DNA of 64,000 nucleotides from Oryzihumus leptocrescens (GCF_006716205.1 NZ_VFOQ01000003.1:62001-126000); one strand, 5' to 3'. Numbered from the stretch's first letter, positions 1-8,134 are shown. The notes: a model not told the origin generated them from the letters alone. Numbers and translations are program-made.

Positions 1-248
1 GTCGGGCGCTGGTGCGGCACGTCGAGGCGTGGGGGCAGGCGGCGGGTCGCCCGGCCACGACCCTGACGACCTTCCGCGACGTCCCGTGGAACGGGCCGTA
101 CTACGCCCGTCTGGGCTACACCGAGCTCCCCGCAGCCGACATCGGCCCGGAGCTCGCTGCGACCATGGCGCACGAGGCGTCGTTGCCCGGCATCGACGCC
201 GAGGATCGCTGCGCCATGGTCCGGCCGTACGTCGGAAGGACGTCCTGA
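1..248 (+). CDS. GNAT family N-acetyltransferase, C-terminal part
   Basis: Only the last 82 or so residues are in the window; the reading frame is open to the left edge and the start lies upstream. The visible part, with PWNGPYYARLGY followed by an acidic helix, matches the end of the GNAT acetyltransferase fold, where an aromatic pair in 'YYARLGY' closes the acetyl-CoA site. Members transfer an acetyl group from acetyl-CoA to amines. The substrate cannot be told. The residue before the apparent first valine continues as Arg-Ala-Leu, typical of the CoA-binding helix, so no start should be placed inside the window. Confidence 0.8.
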   Translation, partial: RALVRHVEAWGQAAGRPATTLTTFRDVPWNGPYYARLGYTELPAADIGPELAATMAHEASLPGIDAEDRCAMVRPYVGRTS

Positions 249-330
249 CCGGGCGCCTCCGAGTGCCCGCGCTGACCAACCGGCCGAACCCGGAGGCGAG
301 CCGCCCGGCACACCGGGCACACTCCTCCCC

Positions 331-948
331 ATGACTTCGGGCAGGGGCAGCGGTGTCGACAGGTCCTGGCGGTGGCAGCCGCCTCCGGGATGGCCGGTGC
401 CTCCTCCGGGCTGGTCCCCGCCGCCGGGCTGGGCGCCGGACCCGTCCTGGCCGGAGCCGCCGCACGGATGGACCTGGTGGCGGGCCGATCCGGTTCGGGC
501 GCGGGGGCTGGCGACGGGGTGGCTGGTGACCCTCGCGGTCGCCGCAGGGGTCGTCGTACCGGCGCTGGTCGTCGGGCTGGTCGTGACGGTGGTGATGCTG
601 GGCGGGTCCGCGGGCCCGGGCGGCTGCGGCCCGCGTGACCCGGCGACCGGCGCAGCGGCACAGCTCGACCTGGTCAACGACACCGAGGCCGCGGTGTTCC
701 TGGACGACTGCCAGGGCCAGGGCTGCCTGCTCGCCGAGTCCGCCGACCGCATCGCGCCGGATGACGACCTCGTCGTCCCGCTCAGCTGCTCGGACGGCGA
801 CGTCCCCGAGACGTCCTGGCGGATCAGGTCAGACGATGGCGAGGCGCTGGGTTACCTCGTCATCAGCTCCCCGGCCGACGCCGACGGGGCCACGTTCTTC
901 GTGACGGACGCGAGTCCGGACCGCCGCACGACGACCTCCGGCGAGTAG
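331..948 (+). CDS. Hypothetical protein with proline/tryptophan-rich head and one membrane segment
   Basis: A 205-residue protein with no family I recognise. Residues 15-50 are low complexity, with repeated PPPGW-like units (PPPGWPVPPPGW, PPPGWAPDPSW). A single hydrophobic segment follows at about residues 60-90, then a roughly 110-residue extracytoplasmic domain with four to five cysteines (GCGP, DDCQGQGC, LSC) that could form disulfides. This head-TM-domain layout is common among actinobacterial membrane-anchored proteins with a cytoplasmic proline-rich tail. The ATG at 331 follows a weak ribosome site. It stands alone between a GNAT gene and lysE. Confidence 0.75.
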   Translation: MTSGRGSGVDRSWRWQPPPGWPVPPPGWSPPPGWAPDPSWPEPPHGWTWWRADPVRARGLATGWLVTLAVAAGVVVPALVVGLVVTVVMLGGSAGPGGCGPRDPATGAAAQLDLVNDTEAAVFLDDCQGQGCLLAESADRIAPDDDLVVPLSCSDGDVPETSWRIRSDDGEALGYLVISSPADADGATFFVTDASPDRRTTTSGE

Positions 949-971
949 CGGGTGGCGCGGCCGGTCGGGTC

Positions 972-1003
972 GGCCGTGGGGTAAGGGCTTTGCCGCCACG
1001 GCC
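972..1003 (+). terminator. Hairpin between hypothetical gene and lysE-like gene
   Basis: GGCCGTGG (972-979) pairs perfectly with CCACGGCC (996-1003) around a 16-nt loop. It lies 24 nt after one stop codon and 21 nt before the next start. No clear T tract follows, so termination is only one possible role. Confidence 0.35.
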
Positions 1004-1024
1004 CGGGGGCCGGACACTCATCAC

Positions 1025-1663
1025 ATGCCGACCCTGTCCCACCTGCTGGCCTTCGCCGCCGTCGCGGCGGTGGTGGTCGCCGTCCCCGGCCCCAGCCTGC
1101 TGTTCACCATCGGGCGGGCGCTGACGGTCGGCCGCGGGCCGGCCCTGTTCACCGTGCTCGGCAACGGGATCGGCCTGCTCGCCCAGGTCGCCCTGGTCGC
1201 CGGAGGCCTCGGAGCGCTGCTGGCCGCGTCCGCCACGGCATACACGCTGGTCAAGCTGGCCGGGGCGGCCTACCTGGTCTGGCTGGGCGTCGACGCGGTC
1301 CGACACCGGCGGCGGCTGGGGGCGGCGCTCGGCAGCGGTCGTCGGGGCGCCACCGGCGGGTGGCCGAGCCTGCGCACCGGTGTGCTCGTCGGCGTCACCA
1401 ACGCCAAGACCGTGGTGTTCCTGTCCTCGCTGCTGCCGCAGTTCGTCGACCCGTCCGGCCCGGCCGCGGCCCAGATGCTCGCGCTCGGAACGCTGTTCGC
1501 CGCGATGGCCGTGGTCGGTGACAGCGTCTGGGCCCTGGCCGCGGGCCGGGCGCGGGACTGGTTCGCCGGGCGGCCGCGACGGCTGGAGTCCGGCGGCGGC
1601 GCAGGAGGAGTGATGATGGTCGGCCTCGGCGTCACCGTCGCCCTGACCGGCCGCCCGGACTGA
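1025..1663 (+). CDS. LysE/RhtB family amino-acid exporter
   Basis: A 212-residue inner-membrane protein of the LysE/RhtB superfamily, which exports amino acids and related metabolites using the proton gradient. It has the usual length and about six hydrophobic segments. The N-terminal PGPSLLFTIGRAL matches the family signature (G-P-x-P at the start of the first helix). The glycine-rich NGIGLL segment and the Thr-Asn-Ala-Lys stretch in the middle are also typical. Substrate unknown. The stop codon is the first base triplet of a 17-bp tandem repeat that copies the last six codons. Confidence 0.88.
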   Translation: MPTLSHLLAFAAVAAVVVAVPGPSLLFTIGRALTVGRGPALFTVLGNGIGLLAQVALVAGGLGALLAASATAYTLVKLAGAAYLVWLGVDAVRHRRRLGAALGSGRRGATGGWPSLRTGVLVGVTNAKTVVFLSSLLPQFVDPSGPAAAQMLALGTLFAAMAVVGDSVWALAAGRARDWFAGRPRRLESGGGAGGVMMVGLGVTVALTGRPD

Positions 1664-1728
1664 CCGGCCGCCCGGACTCACCGGCCGCCCGGACTCACCG
1701 GCCACCTGGGCTGACCGGCCGGACGGCG
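1644..1728. repeat. 17-bp tandem repeat across the lysE-like stop codon
   Basis: Five tandem units of 17 bp start at 1644, 1661, 1678, 1695 and 1712. The first two are identical (TGACCGGCCGCCCGGAC), the third differs by one base, the fourth and fifth have diverged. Unit 1 encodes the end of the LysE-like protein and unit 2 begins with its TGA stop. Seventeen is not a multiple of three, so a copy-number change moves the frame of the following units but leaves this stop in place. Confidence 0.9.
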
Positions 1729-1802
1729 GGACCGAGGTCCGGCACCGGCTGCACCCCCGGGGGCCACCATCGTGACGTCGGCACGAGGGACGGGGGCACG
1801 TC

Positions 1803-2309
1803 ATGCAGGGACGAGCACGACGAGCGCCGTGGTGGCGGGGACGGCTCGTGCGCTGGGTGCTGCTGCCCGTCGCGGCGGCCCTCGCCTTCTTCGTCGCCGC
1901 GATGAGGAGCGGGTCCCGACCGCTGGTCGACATCGTCCGGCAGGGCAACAAGCGCGTGCTCAACCCGGTGATGCTCAGGCTGGCGGGCCGCCGGCACTGG
2001 TACGCCGCCCGGGTCGAGCACGTCGGGCGCCGGTCCGGGCGGCCCTACGCCACCCCGGTCGTCGCGGTGCCCGTCGAGGGTGGCTTCGCCATCCCCCTGC
2101 CCTACGGCGACCAGGTCGACTGGCTGCGCAACGTCCTGGCCGCGGGCGAGGCGACCGTCGTGCTCGACGGCGTCCGGCACCAGGTCACGCAGCCGGTCGT
2201 CGTGCCGTCCGAGGCCGTCCTCGCCACGGTGCCTCCGGACTGGGGCACCAGGACCCGGGTCTACCGCATCCAGCACTGGCTGCGGGTGAGCGAGGTCTCC
2301 CCCGGGTGA
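1803..2309 (+). CDS. Deazaflavin (F420)-dependent nitroreductase-like protein
   Basis: A 168-residue member of the Ddn/deazaflavin-dependent nitroreductase group, split-barrel proteins that use F420 in actinobacteria. An N-terminal basic stretch and a hydrophobic segment at residues 15-35 come first. The family core follows: VEHVGRRSGRPYATPVVAV, then PLPYGDQVDWLRNVLAAGEA, which carry the cofactor-binding loop and the conserved Asp-Trp-x-x-Asn. Substrate cannot be told. ATG 1803 is used because it places the hydrophobic segment in frame directly after a basic start; the protein may be membrane associated. Confidence 0.8.
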   Translation: MQGRARRAPWWRGRLVRWVLLPVAAALAFFVAAMRSGSRPLVDIVRQGNKRVLNPVMLRLAGRRHWYAARVEHVGRRSGRPYATPVVAVPVEGGFAIPLPYGDQVDWLRNVLAAGEATVVLDGVRHQVTQPVVVPSEAVLATVPPDWGTRTRVYRIQHWLRVSEVSPG

Positions 2310-2316
2310 GCCGCCC

Positions 2317-2805
2317 TCAGACCCAGTGGTTGTCGTGGCGCAGGAAGAACTCGGTGCGCTCCTGGTCGGTCATCGCCTCACGCCGGGCCGCGTCGAAGAG
2401 CGTCTCGAAGTAGTCCTCCCGCGGCGCGCCGGGGGCGAACAGCAGCAGCATCGACGCGGGCTCGCCCGACTCGTTGCGGAACCCGTGGATCCCGCCGACC
2501 GGCACGTAGAGGAAGTCCCCGGCGGTGGCGTCGACCCAGTCGGTGCCGTCGAAGAGCCGCACGGTGCCGGACAGGATGAAGAACGACTCCGACAAGGTGC
2601 GGTGGAAGTGGGCGTCCGGGCCGCTCACGTGCGGGCCGAAGTCCCAGCGGTAGAGCCCGAACTCGCCGCCCGTCTGCGCCGTCGTGGCCAGGTAGTGCAC
2701 CTGGTTGCCTCCCGGCTGGCCCAGCTCCGGCGCCTGCGTGGCCGGCCGCATCCACGCGCTGACCTCGCCTGCCTCCCCGTGGTAACGCTCCGGCGGGTAC
2801 GACAT
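2317..2805 (-). CDS. Cupin domain protein
   Basis: A 162-residue single-cupin protein. The beta-barrel motif is seen as GPDAHFHRTLSESFFILSG, with the metal-ligand type His-x-His and Glu, and the second motif as FLYVPVGGIHGFRNE. Such proteins are small metalloenzymes or ligand sensors; this sequence does not say which. A good ribosome site (GGGGAG) sits 7 nt before the ATG at 2805. It ends 8 nt from the convergent nitroreductase gene, without a clear terminator. Confidence 0.85.
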   Translation of the reverse strand: MSYPPERYHGEAGEVSAWMRPATQAPELGQPGGNQVHYLATTAQTGGEFGLYRWDFGPHVSGPDAHFHRTLSESFFILSGTVRLFDGTDWVDATAGDFLYVPVGGIHGFRNESGEPASMLLLFAPGAPREDYFETLFDAARREAMTDQERTEFFLRHDNHWV

Positions 2806-2845
2806 GGGTGGCTCCCCTCTCGTGGTGTCTGCGGCAGTCTGCCGC

Positions 2846-3538
2846 TCATGTCCAGATGGCGCAGGGGATCTCGTCGCTGAACCGCTCCGGCGGTGCCGGA
2901 AGTGAGCGCGCCTGCCCCGCCGCCCACCGGCTCGCCGACCAGGCGGCCGCGGCCGCGTCGAGCACGTCGTCGACCGCGGCCAGCGCGCCGGCCGGGCCGA
3001 GGTCCTCCGGCACCGGTATGCCGTGCCGCGCCAGCAGCGCGCGCCGCTCCTGGGTGCCGGCCCAGGTCTTCTTGCCCGCCGCGAGCGGGCCGCCGGCCAT
3101 GGCCGCGAAGCTCAGCTCGGGGTGGACCTCCACGACGACCGGGTCCGCGCTGTCGCGGACGAGCGCGTCGACCTCGAGGACCTTGGTGCGCAGGGCGAAC
3201 GCCTGACGGGACAGGCCCTCGCCGGCCAGCTCGCGGTTCACTGCGACCGCCTCGGCGAAGTCGGCCGTGAGCAGGGCCGGTCGCACCGGCGTGAGGAAGA
3301 GGGACTGCCAGCGTGGGCCAAGAGCCTTGCGCGCCAACACATCGGCCTGGCGCCGGCCGGCATCTGGCAGGCCGATCGGCATGTCGACGCCGACACAGGC
3401 CAGACCTCCGTCGCGCCCCGCCGCGTCGAGCACCTCGGTGATCGTCGCGCCGTGCACCGCCGTGACGTGCCCACCGTCGAGGACGATGCCGACCCAACCG
3501 GTGCGGCACCCGTCGACGCCGAGGACCCGAACGCTCAC
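2846..3538 (-). CDS. DUF429 domain protein
   Basis: A 230-residue protein of the DUF429 family, whose function is not established; the fold is predicted to resemble RNase H-like nucleases. The N-terminal GVDGCRTGWVG is the family hallmark, followed by VGVDMPIGLPD and, in the middle, VVEVHPELSFAAM. The start is GTG at 3538. It lies 40 nt upstream of the cupin gene on the same strand and may share its transcript. One ATA isoleucine codon occurs here within the recurring GGCATAC motif. Confidence 0.85.
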   Translation of the reverse strand: MSVRVLGVDGCRTGWVGIVLDGGHVTAVHGATITEVLDAAGRDGGLACVGVDMPIGLPDAGRRQADVLARKALGPRWQSLFLTPVRPALLTADFAEAVAVNRELAGEGLSRQAFALRTKVLEVDALVRDSADPVVVEVHPELSFAAMAGGPLAAGKKTWAGTQERRALLARHGIPVPEDLGPAGALAAVDDVLDAAAAAWSASRWAAGQARSLPAPPERFSDEIPCAIWT

Positions 3539-3678
3539 CCGGCCTGTCTACCAGCCGCCGCCGGCCCGCGGAGGTGACGGCACGGCATACCCGGGAACCG
3601 AACGGCCCGGGCGCGCATCAAGGTGAGCACCTACCTCGCCGGCCACCGGCCGGCACCGACATCGGAGCGTTGTCCCAC

Positions 3679-4671
3679 ATGAAGATTCCTTCGATCGCGA
3701 TCAAGCTCGTCGTGCTCGCCGCCGTGGTCGCGGCGGTCGTGACCGGCGGCATGGTGCTCACCTCGTTCGACCGGACGCAGGGCGGTGAGATCGCGGTCGT
3801 CCGCAACGGCGGACCCTTCGACAACAACCGGATCCGCCAGATCATCGAGCCGGCCTCGTCGCGGACCTACACCGGGCTGTTCTCGCAGTCGCACAAGTAC
3901 CCGGCGCAGCAGCGCTTCTACACGATCACCTCCGACGCCAAGCGCGGCGACCGGACCGGTGTCGACGTCGAGAACGACCCGACCGCCGACGGCGTGGAGA
4001 TCGGCATCGAGGGCACGATCTACTTCACCCTCAACACCGACAGCGCGGCCCTGAAGGCGTTCGACGACAAGTACGGCACCCGCAAGTACCAGGGCCTGGA
4101 CGGGCAGTACCGCGCCGCCTGGGACGGTGACGAGGGCTGGAACTCCTTCCTCGACGCCATCGTGCGGCCGGTGATCAGCAACGACCTGCGCCAGCAGATC
4201 GGGGACTTCCGCTGCGCCGAGCTGCAGGCCTCCTGCGCCCTCGTGCAGAGCGGTGCCCAGCAGGCGGCGAACCCCTCGGCCGCCGCCGCGGTCTTCACCG
4301 GCGCCGCCGGCCGGCAGAACAACGTCAACATCCAGAAGATCCAGCAGGCGATCAACACCTCGCTCGAGGACGACCTGACCTCGACCCTGGGCGGGAAGTT
4401 CGTCACCAACGTGCGGTTCAACCTGGCCAAGATCACCCTGCCGGTGAAGGTGCAGAACGCCATCGACGACGCCCAGGCCGAGTTCGCCGGCGTGTCCAAG
4501 TCGCAGGCCAAGGTCGCCCAGGCCAAGGCGGAGGCCGCGGCCAACGAGCAGCGCCAGAACGGCTACCTCAAGTGCCCGGCCTGCGCGACCATCGACACCC
4601 TCAAGGCGATCCCGCCGACCGTGACGACGTTCGCCCCCGGCGCCGGCTTCGCGATCACCCCGGGCAAGTGA
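3679..4671 (+). CDS. SPFH/prohibitin-like membrane protein
   Basis: A 330-residue protein with one N-terminal membrane helix (about residues 5-28) followed by an SPFH-type domain (TQGGEIAVVRNGGPFDN to about residue 200) and an alanine/glutamine-rich coiled coil (ANEQRQNG). Family members form oligomers on membranes and scaffold proteases or lipid domains. The C-terminal LKCPACATIDTLK has a CxxC pair. ATG 3679 is chosen because it begins the membrane helix and has GGAG 11 nt upstream; an in-frame start 105 nt earlier would add an unlikely basic leader. It ends before a strong hairpin. Confidence 0.85.
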   Translation: MKIPSIAIKLVVLAAVVAAVVTGGMVLTSFDRTQGGEIAVVRNGGPFDNNRIRQIIEPASSRTYTGLFSQSHKYPAQQRFYTITSDAKRGDRTGVDVENDPTADGVEIGIEGTIYFTLNTDSAALKAFDDKYGTRKYQGLDGQYRAAWDGDEGWNSFLDAIVRPVISNDLRQQIGDFRCAELQASCALVQSGAQQAANPSAAAAVFTGAAGRQNNVNIQKIQQAINTSLEDDLTSTLGGKFVTNVRFNLAKITLPVKVQNAIDDAQAEFAGVSKSQAKVAQAKAEAAANEQRQNGYLKCPACATIDTLKAIPPTVTTFAPGAGFAITPGK

Positions 4672-4679
4672 GCACCGCC

Positions 4680-4711
4680 GGTCCGGACCCGTTCCACGAC
4701 GGGTCCGGACC
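4680..4711 (+). terminator. Perfect hairpin after the SPFH gene
   Basis: GGTCCGGACCCGT (4680-4692) and its exact complement (4699-4711) enclose a 6-nt loop, 9 nt after the SPFH stop. The 13-bp stem without mismatch fits an intrinsic terminator, though no T tract follows, as is usual in GC-rich actinobacteria. Confidence 0.75.
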
Positions 4712-4763
4712 GGCGTACTGTCGGCAGGGACGGGACCGTGCAGGTCCCACAACGGAGCCGACG

Positions 4764-4898
4764 ATGTCCGACAAGTCCCCGCGTCACACCATGTCGAAGA
4801 AGTCCGGCAAGTCCATCAAGGAGAAGCGGGCCGAGAAGAAGGCCAAGGCCTCCACCGAGACGAGCCACGAGTTCATCGCGGGGGCCCGGAAGCGCTGA
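4764..4898 (+). CDS. Small basic conserved protein, 44 aa
   Basis: A 44-residue, lysine-rich protein (MSKKSGKSIKEKRAEKKAK in the middle, ending FIAGARKR). I recall similar short lysine-rich proteins of unknown function in many actinobacteria. A ribosome site (CGGAG) sits 6 nt before the ATG at 4764. The last 26 nt overlap the end of the convergent homocysteine methyltransferase gene. The charge suggests nucleic-acid or ribosome contact, but that is inference. Confidence 0.7.
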   Translation: MSDKSPRHTMSKKSGKSIKEKRAEKKAKASTETSHEFIAGARKR

Positions 4899-5787
4899 GC
4901 GCCCCCGCCACCGCGGCGATGTCGGCGGGCCCCACCCGGCAGCACCCGCCGACCGCCGACGCGCCCGCGTCCAACCAGCCGGTCACCTGCCCGACGGTGA
5001 AGGCGGAGTCGCCGGTCCACGACCGGGTCCGGGCGTCCCACCCCTCCCCGCTGTTGGGGTAGGCGAGCACCGGCTTGCCCGAGGCGGCCGCGACCGGGAC
5101 CAGCTCGGCCACCTCGCCGGGCGCGGTGCAGTTGACGCCGACCGCGACGACGGCGTCGACGTCGGCGGCCATGGCGAAGGCCTCCGCCGGGTCCTCCCCG
5201 CGCCGGGTCCGCCCGCCGGCACACGTCAGGGACAGCCAGGCCGGTATGCCGTCCAGCCGGGCCAGCTCCTCCAGGAGCGCCTCCACCTCGGCCAGGCACG
5301 GCATGGTCTCGACCGCCAGGACGTCGGCGCCGGCCTCGGCGAGCACCTCCAGCCGTGGCCGGTGGAAGGCCCTCAGTCCCAGCACGTCCAGGTCGTAGGC
5401 GCCGGTGTACTCCGAGCCGTCGGCGAGGGACGCGCCATACGGGCCGACGGAGGCGGCGACGAACAGGGAGCCCGGCGCGGGCATGCCGGCACGCGCCTGG
5501 TCGGCGAGCCGGACGCTGCGGCGCATCAGCGCCGCGGCCTCCTCCCGGGACAGGCCCGCCGCGGCGAACCCCCCGAAGCTGGCCTGGTAGCTGGCCGTCG
5601 TGGCCACCCGCGCCCCGGCGGCGTAGAAGGCCCGGTGGGCCGCGACGACGGCGTGCGGGTCGTCGGCGAGCAGGCGGGCCGACCACAGCGCGTCGGACAG
5701 GTCGTGGCCCTGCGCCTCGAGCTCGGTGGCCAGGCCGCCGTCGAGGACCAGCCCGCCCTCGGCCAGGGCACCCGCGAAGTCCGCCAT
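4873..5787 (-). CDS. mmuM: Homocysteine S-methyltransferase
   Basis: A 304-residue zinc-dependent methyltransferase that moves a methyl group from S-methylmethionine or S-adenosylmethionine to homocysteine, giving methionine. The three cysteine ligands are visible: one in VGVNCTAP and two in VGGCCRVGP near the C-terminus. The N-terminal LDGGLATELEAQGHDL is also typical. ATG 5787 is chosen; an upstream extension of 27 codons has no family similarity. An ATA codon occurs in GGC-ATA-CCG (DGIPAW). The 3' end overlaps the 44-residue gene on the other strand. Confidence 0.9.
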   Translation of the reverse strand: MADFAGALAEGGLVLDGGLATELEAQGHDLSDALWSARLLADDPHAVVAAHRAFYAAGARVATTASYQASFGGFAAAGLSREEAAALMRRSVRLADQARAGMPAPGSLFVAASVGPYGASLADGSEYTGAYDLDVLGLRAFHRPRLEVLAEAGADVLAVETMPCLAEVEALLEELARLDGIPAWLSLTCAGGRTRRGEDPAEAFAMAADVDAVVAVGVNCTAPGEVAELVPVAAASGKPVLAYPNSGEGWDARTRSWTGDSAFTVGQVTGWLDAGASAVGGCCRVGPADIAAVAGALSASGPPR

Positions 5788-5885
5788 GGCACCATCCTCA
5801 CCCCTGCCGGGACCGTTGGCCGTTGCGGCTGCGCCGGGTGCGGGCCACCCTCGGAGGCACGTGACCACGACGGAGGTGTCCTGAC

Positions 5886-6149
5886 ATGGCGGTGTGCGAG
5901 GTCTGCGGCAACGACTACTACATGTCCTTCGAGGTGCGCACGGTCAGCGGCCAGGTGCACATCTTCGACTCGCTCGAGTGCGCGGCGCACCGGCTCGCCC
6001 CCGTGTGCGAGCACTGCCGCTGCCGGATCCTCGGCCACGGTGTCGAGGTCGAGGGGCAGCTGTTCTGCTGCGCGCACTGCGCCCGGGACAGCGGGGCGCC
6101 CGAGGGCACCGCGATCCGGGACAGCGTCGGGGCGCACCCGGTCAGCTGA
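5886..6149 (+). CDS. Small cysteine-rich zinc-binding protein
   Basis: An 87-residue protein with paired cysteines: CEVC at residues 4-7, a Cys/His pair (ECAAH) near 37, CEHCRC near 46 and CCAHC near 66. The spacing suggests two zinc ribbons or a metallothionein-like cluster. Similar short proteins are annotated as prokaryotic metallothionein or hypothetical in actinobacteria. GGAGG lies about 9 nt before the ATG at 5886. Divergent from mmuM, 98 nt apart. Confidence 0.75.
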   Translation: MAVCEVCGNDYYMSFEVRTVSGQVHIFDSLECAAHRLAPVCEHCRCRILGHGVEVEGQLFCCAHCARDSGAPEGTAIRDSVGAHPVS

Positions 6150-6163
6150 CGGGGTGCGGCGCC

Positions 6164-6778
6164 TCACAGGTCGAGGGCGTAGACCTCGCCCTCGCGGCGG
6201 AACCCGATGCTCTCGAAGTACGGCTCGACCATGCCCGGCGGGGTGAGCACCCGGCGGAAGCCGTGGTCGCGGAACAGGCCGCTGCGCCGGTAGACGAACT
6301 CGCCCGGCGCGAAGTCGCGGAACCGCGGCGTGACGTAGTCGAGGTCGACCTGCGCCGTGCCGGCCCCGGCGTCGCGCACGAGCACCACGCCGACCGTCTC
6401 GTCGCCACGCAGGACGAGGAACGCCGCGCGCCCCGGAACGTCGGGGTCGTAGACCATGTCCGGGTTGAAGTGCCGGATGTCGCCCTCGTGGATGCGCAGG
6501 AAGTGGCGCAGGTACTCGTCGCGCGGGGACACCTCGAGCACGGTGTAGGTGCCCTCGTCGTGCCGCCCGGCGAGCAGGCGGCGCAGGTGCACCACGTTGA
6601 TCACCGCGAGCGTGACGTTGAGCCCGACCATCGGCCAGACCCCGAGGATGCCGTTGTAGGCAATGAGGATGACGGAGCCGACGAGGTTGAGCAGCCTCAG
6701 CCGCAGGATGCGCGTCTGGAGCAACGACCAGACGAGGATCGCCGACCCGACCCAGCCCAGCACCTCCAACCACGCCAT
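6164..6778 (-). CDS. Membrane protein with YgjV-like N-terminus and GNAT-like C-terminus
   Basis: A 204-residue protein in two parts. Residues 1-75 hold three hydrophobic helices with the pattern GWVGSAILVWSLLQTRI and LNLVGSVILIAYN, like YgjV-type or PQ-loop-like small membrane proteins. Residues 85-204 read as a soluble domain (LVLRGDETVGVVLVRD, then FRDFAPGEFVYRRSGLFRDHG and EPYFESIGFRREGE) similar in order to a GNAT fold. The role is unknown. The start codon is ATG 6778. Confidence 0.75.
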   Translation of the reverse strand: MAWLEVLGWVGSAILVWSLLQTRILRLRLLNLVGSVILIAYNGILGVWPMVGLNVTLAVINVVHLRRLLAGRHDEGTYTVLEVSPRDEYLRHFLRIHEGDIRHFNPDMVYDPDVPGRAAFLVLRGDETVGVVLVRDAGAGTAQVDLDYVTPRFRDFAPGEFVYRRSGLFRDHGFRRVLTPPGMVEPYFESIGFRREGEVYALDL

Positions 6779-6837
6779 GTGCCGGAGGGTATCGCGCGCC
6801 CTCAGCCCGCGGCTCGGCCCGCCGACCGCGCACCCCC

Positions 6838-6903
6838 TTTGCGCAAGTTACGGCCGCTGGAGCGCCCGGAAAGCGGGTCTCCAGCGGCCGTAACTTGCGC
6901 AAA
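6838..6903 (-). terminator. 66-nt perfect hairpin after the arginine deiminase operon
   Basis: A 25-nt arm (6838-6862) and its exact complement (6879-6903) enclose a 16-nt loop. The outer end reads TTTGCGCAAG...CTTGCGCAAA. It starts 2 nt past the rocD stop, so it is well placed to end the operon transcript. The perfect 25-bp stem is longer than an intrinsic terminator needs, and could also be a REP-like or mobile palindrome. Confidence 0.8.
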
Positions 6904-6904
6904 G

Positions 6905-8134
6905 TCAGGAGGACAGGGCCTCGGTGAGCTGGTCGAGCATCCAGTCCAGGTCGTCCTGCTCGATGACGATCGGCGGCGCCAGCCGGATGGTCGAGCCGTG
7001 GGTGTCCTTGGCCAGCACACCGCGGGCCAGCAGCCGCTCGCACAGCTCACGCCCGGTCATCAGGGCGGGGTCGACGTCCACGCCGGCCCACAGCCCGCGG
7101 GTGCGCACCGCGGTCACCCGGTCGCCGACCAGGTCCAGCAGCCGCTCGCGCATCCGGGCGCCGAGCTCGGCCGCCCGGGCCTGGTACTCCCCGGTCTGCA
7201 GCAGCCCGACCACCGCGTGCCCCACGGCGCAGGCGAGCGGGTTGCCGCCGAAGGTCGAGCCGTGGCTGCCCGGGGTGAGCACCTCGAGCACCTCCCGGCG
7301 GGCGACCACGGCCGAGACGGGCACGATGCCACCGCCGAGCGCCTTGCCCAGCACGTAGGCGTCGGGCACCACGTCCTCGAGCTCGCAGGCGAACGTCGAG
7401 CCGGTGCGCCCGAGACCGGACTGGATCTCGTCGGCGACGAGCAGCACGTTGGCCGCGGTGCACAGCTCGCGGACCTCGGCGAGGTAGCCCGGCGGCGGGA
7501 CCTGCACCCCGGCCTCGCCCTGCACCGGCTCGATGAGGACGGCCACCGTGGTCTCGTCGATCGCGGCACCCAGGGCGGCGGCATCGCCATACGGGACGAT
7601 CCGGAACCCCGGGGTGAACGGGCCGAAGCCGGCCCGGGCCACCGGGTCGGTGGAGAAGCTGATGATCGTCGTGGTGCGGCCGTGGAAGTTGCCCTCGGTG
7701 ACGATGATCGTCGCCCGGTCGGCCGGCACCCCCTTGACGTCGTAGCCCCACTTGCGGCTGACCTTGATCGCCGTCTCGACCGCCTCGGCGCCGGTGTTCA
7801 TCGGCAGGACCAGGTCCATGCCGGCCAGCTCGGCCAGGTCGCGGCAGAACGGGCCCATGCGGTCGTTGTGGAACGCCCGGCTGGTCAGGGTGATCCGCTC
7901 GAGCTGCTCCCGGGCGGCGTCGAGCAGCACCGGGTGGCCGTGCCCGAAGTTCAGCGCGGAGTAGCCGGCCAGGCAGTCGAGGTAGCGCCGGCCGTCCACG
8001 TCGGTGACCCACGCCCCGGACGCGCTGGCGATGACCACCGGCAGCGGGTGGTAGTTGTGGGCGGTCACCGCGTCGTCGAGCGCGATGTCGCGCACGGTCA
8101 GCGAGACGGGGTCAACCGTAGGTCGCGAGGTCAT
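6905..8134 (-). CDS. rocD: Ornithine aminotransferase-like class III aminotransferase
   Basis: A 409-residue PLP enzyme expected to convert ornithine and 2-oxoglutarate to glutamate semialdehyde and glutamate. Seen motifs: NTGAEAVETAIK, the NFHGRT stretch, LLVADEIQSGLGRTG (cofactor-ring Asp) and VLGKALGGGIVPVSAV, which holds the PLP lysine. It is the last gene of the arginine deiminase operon: its start overlaps the end of arcC by 23 nt and a long hairpin follows. The context supports ornithine as substrate over acetylornithine or GABA, which are possible by family alone. Confidence 0.9.
   Translation of the reverse strand: MTSRPTVDPVSLTVRDIALDDAVTAHNYHPLPVVIASASGAWVTDVDGRRYLDCLAGYSALNFGHGHPVLLDAAREQLERITLTSRAFHNDRMGPFCRDLAELAGMDLVLPMNTGAEAVETAIKVSRKWGYDVKGVPADRATIIVTEGNFHGRTTTIISFSTDPVARAGFGPFTPGFRIVPYGDAAALGAAIDETTVAVLIEPVQGEAGVQVPPPGYLAEVRELCTAANVLLVADEIQSGLGRTGSTFACELEDVVPDAYVLGKALGGGIVPVSAVVARREVLEVLTPGSHGSTFGGNPLACAVGHAVVGLLQTGEYQARAAELGARMRERLLDLVGDRVTAVRTRGLWAGVDVDPALMTGRELCERLLARGVLAKDTHGSTIRLAPPIVIEQDDLDWMLDQLTEALSS

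Noticed and set aside
1644-1728. Tandem short repeats read as a possible CRISPR array
   Set aside because: Units of 17 bp abut directly without spacers, and there are no cas genes. The same holds for the 10-bp units at 20011.
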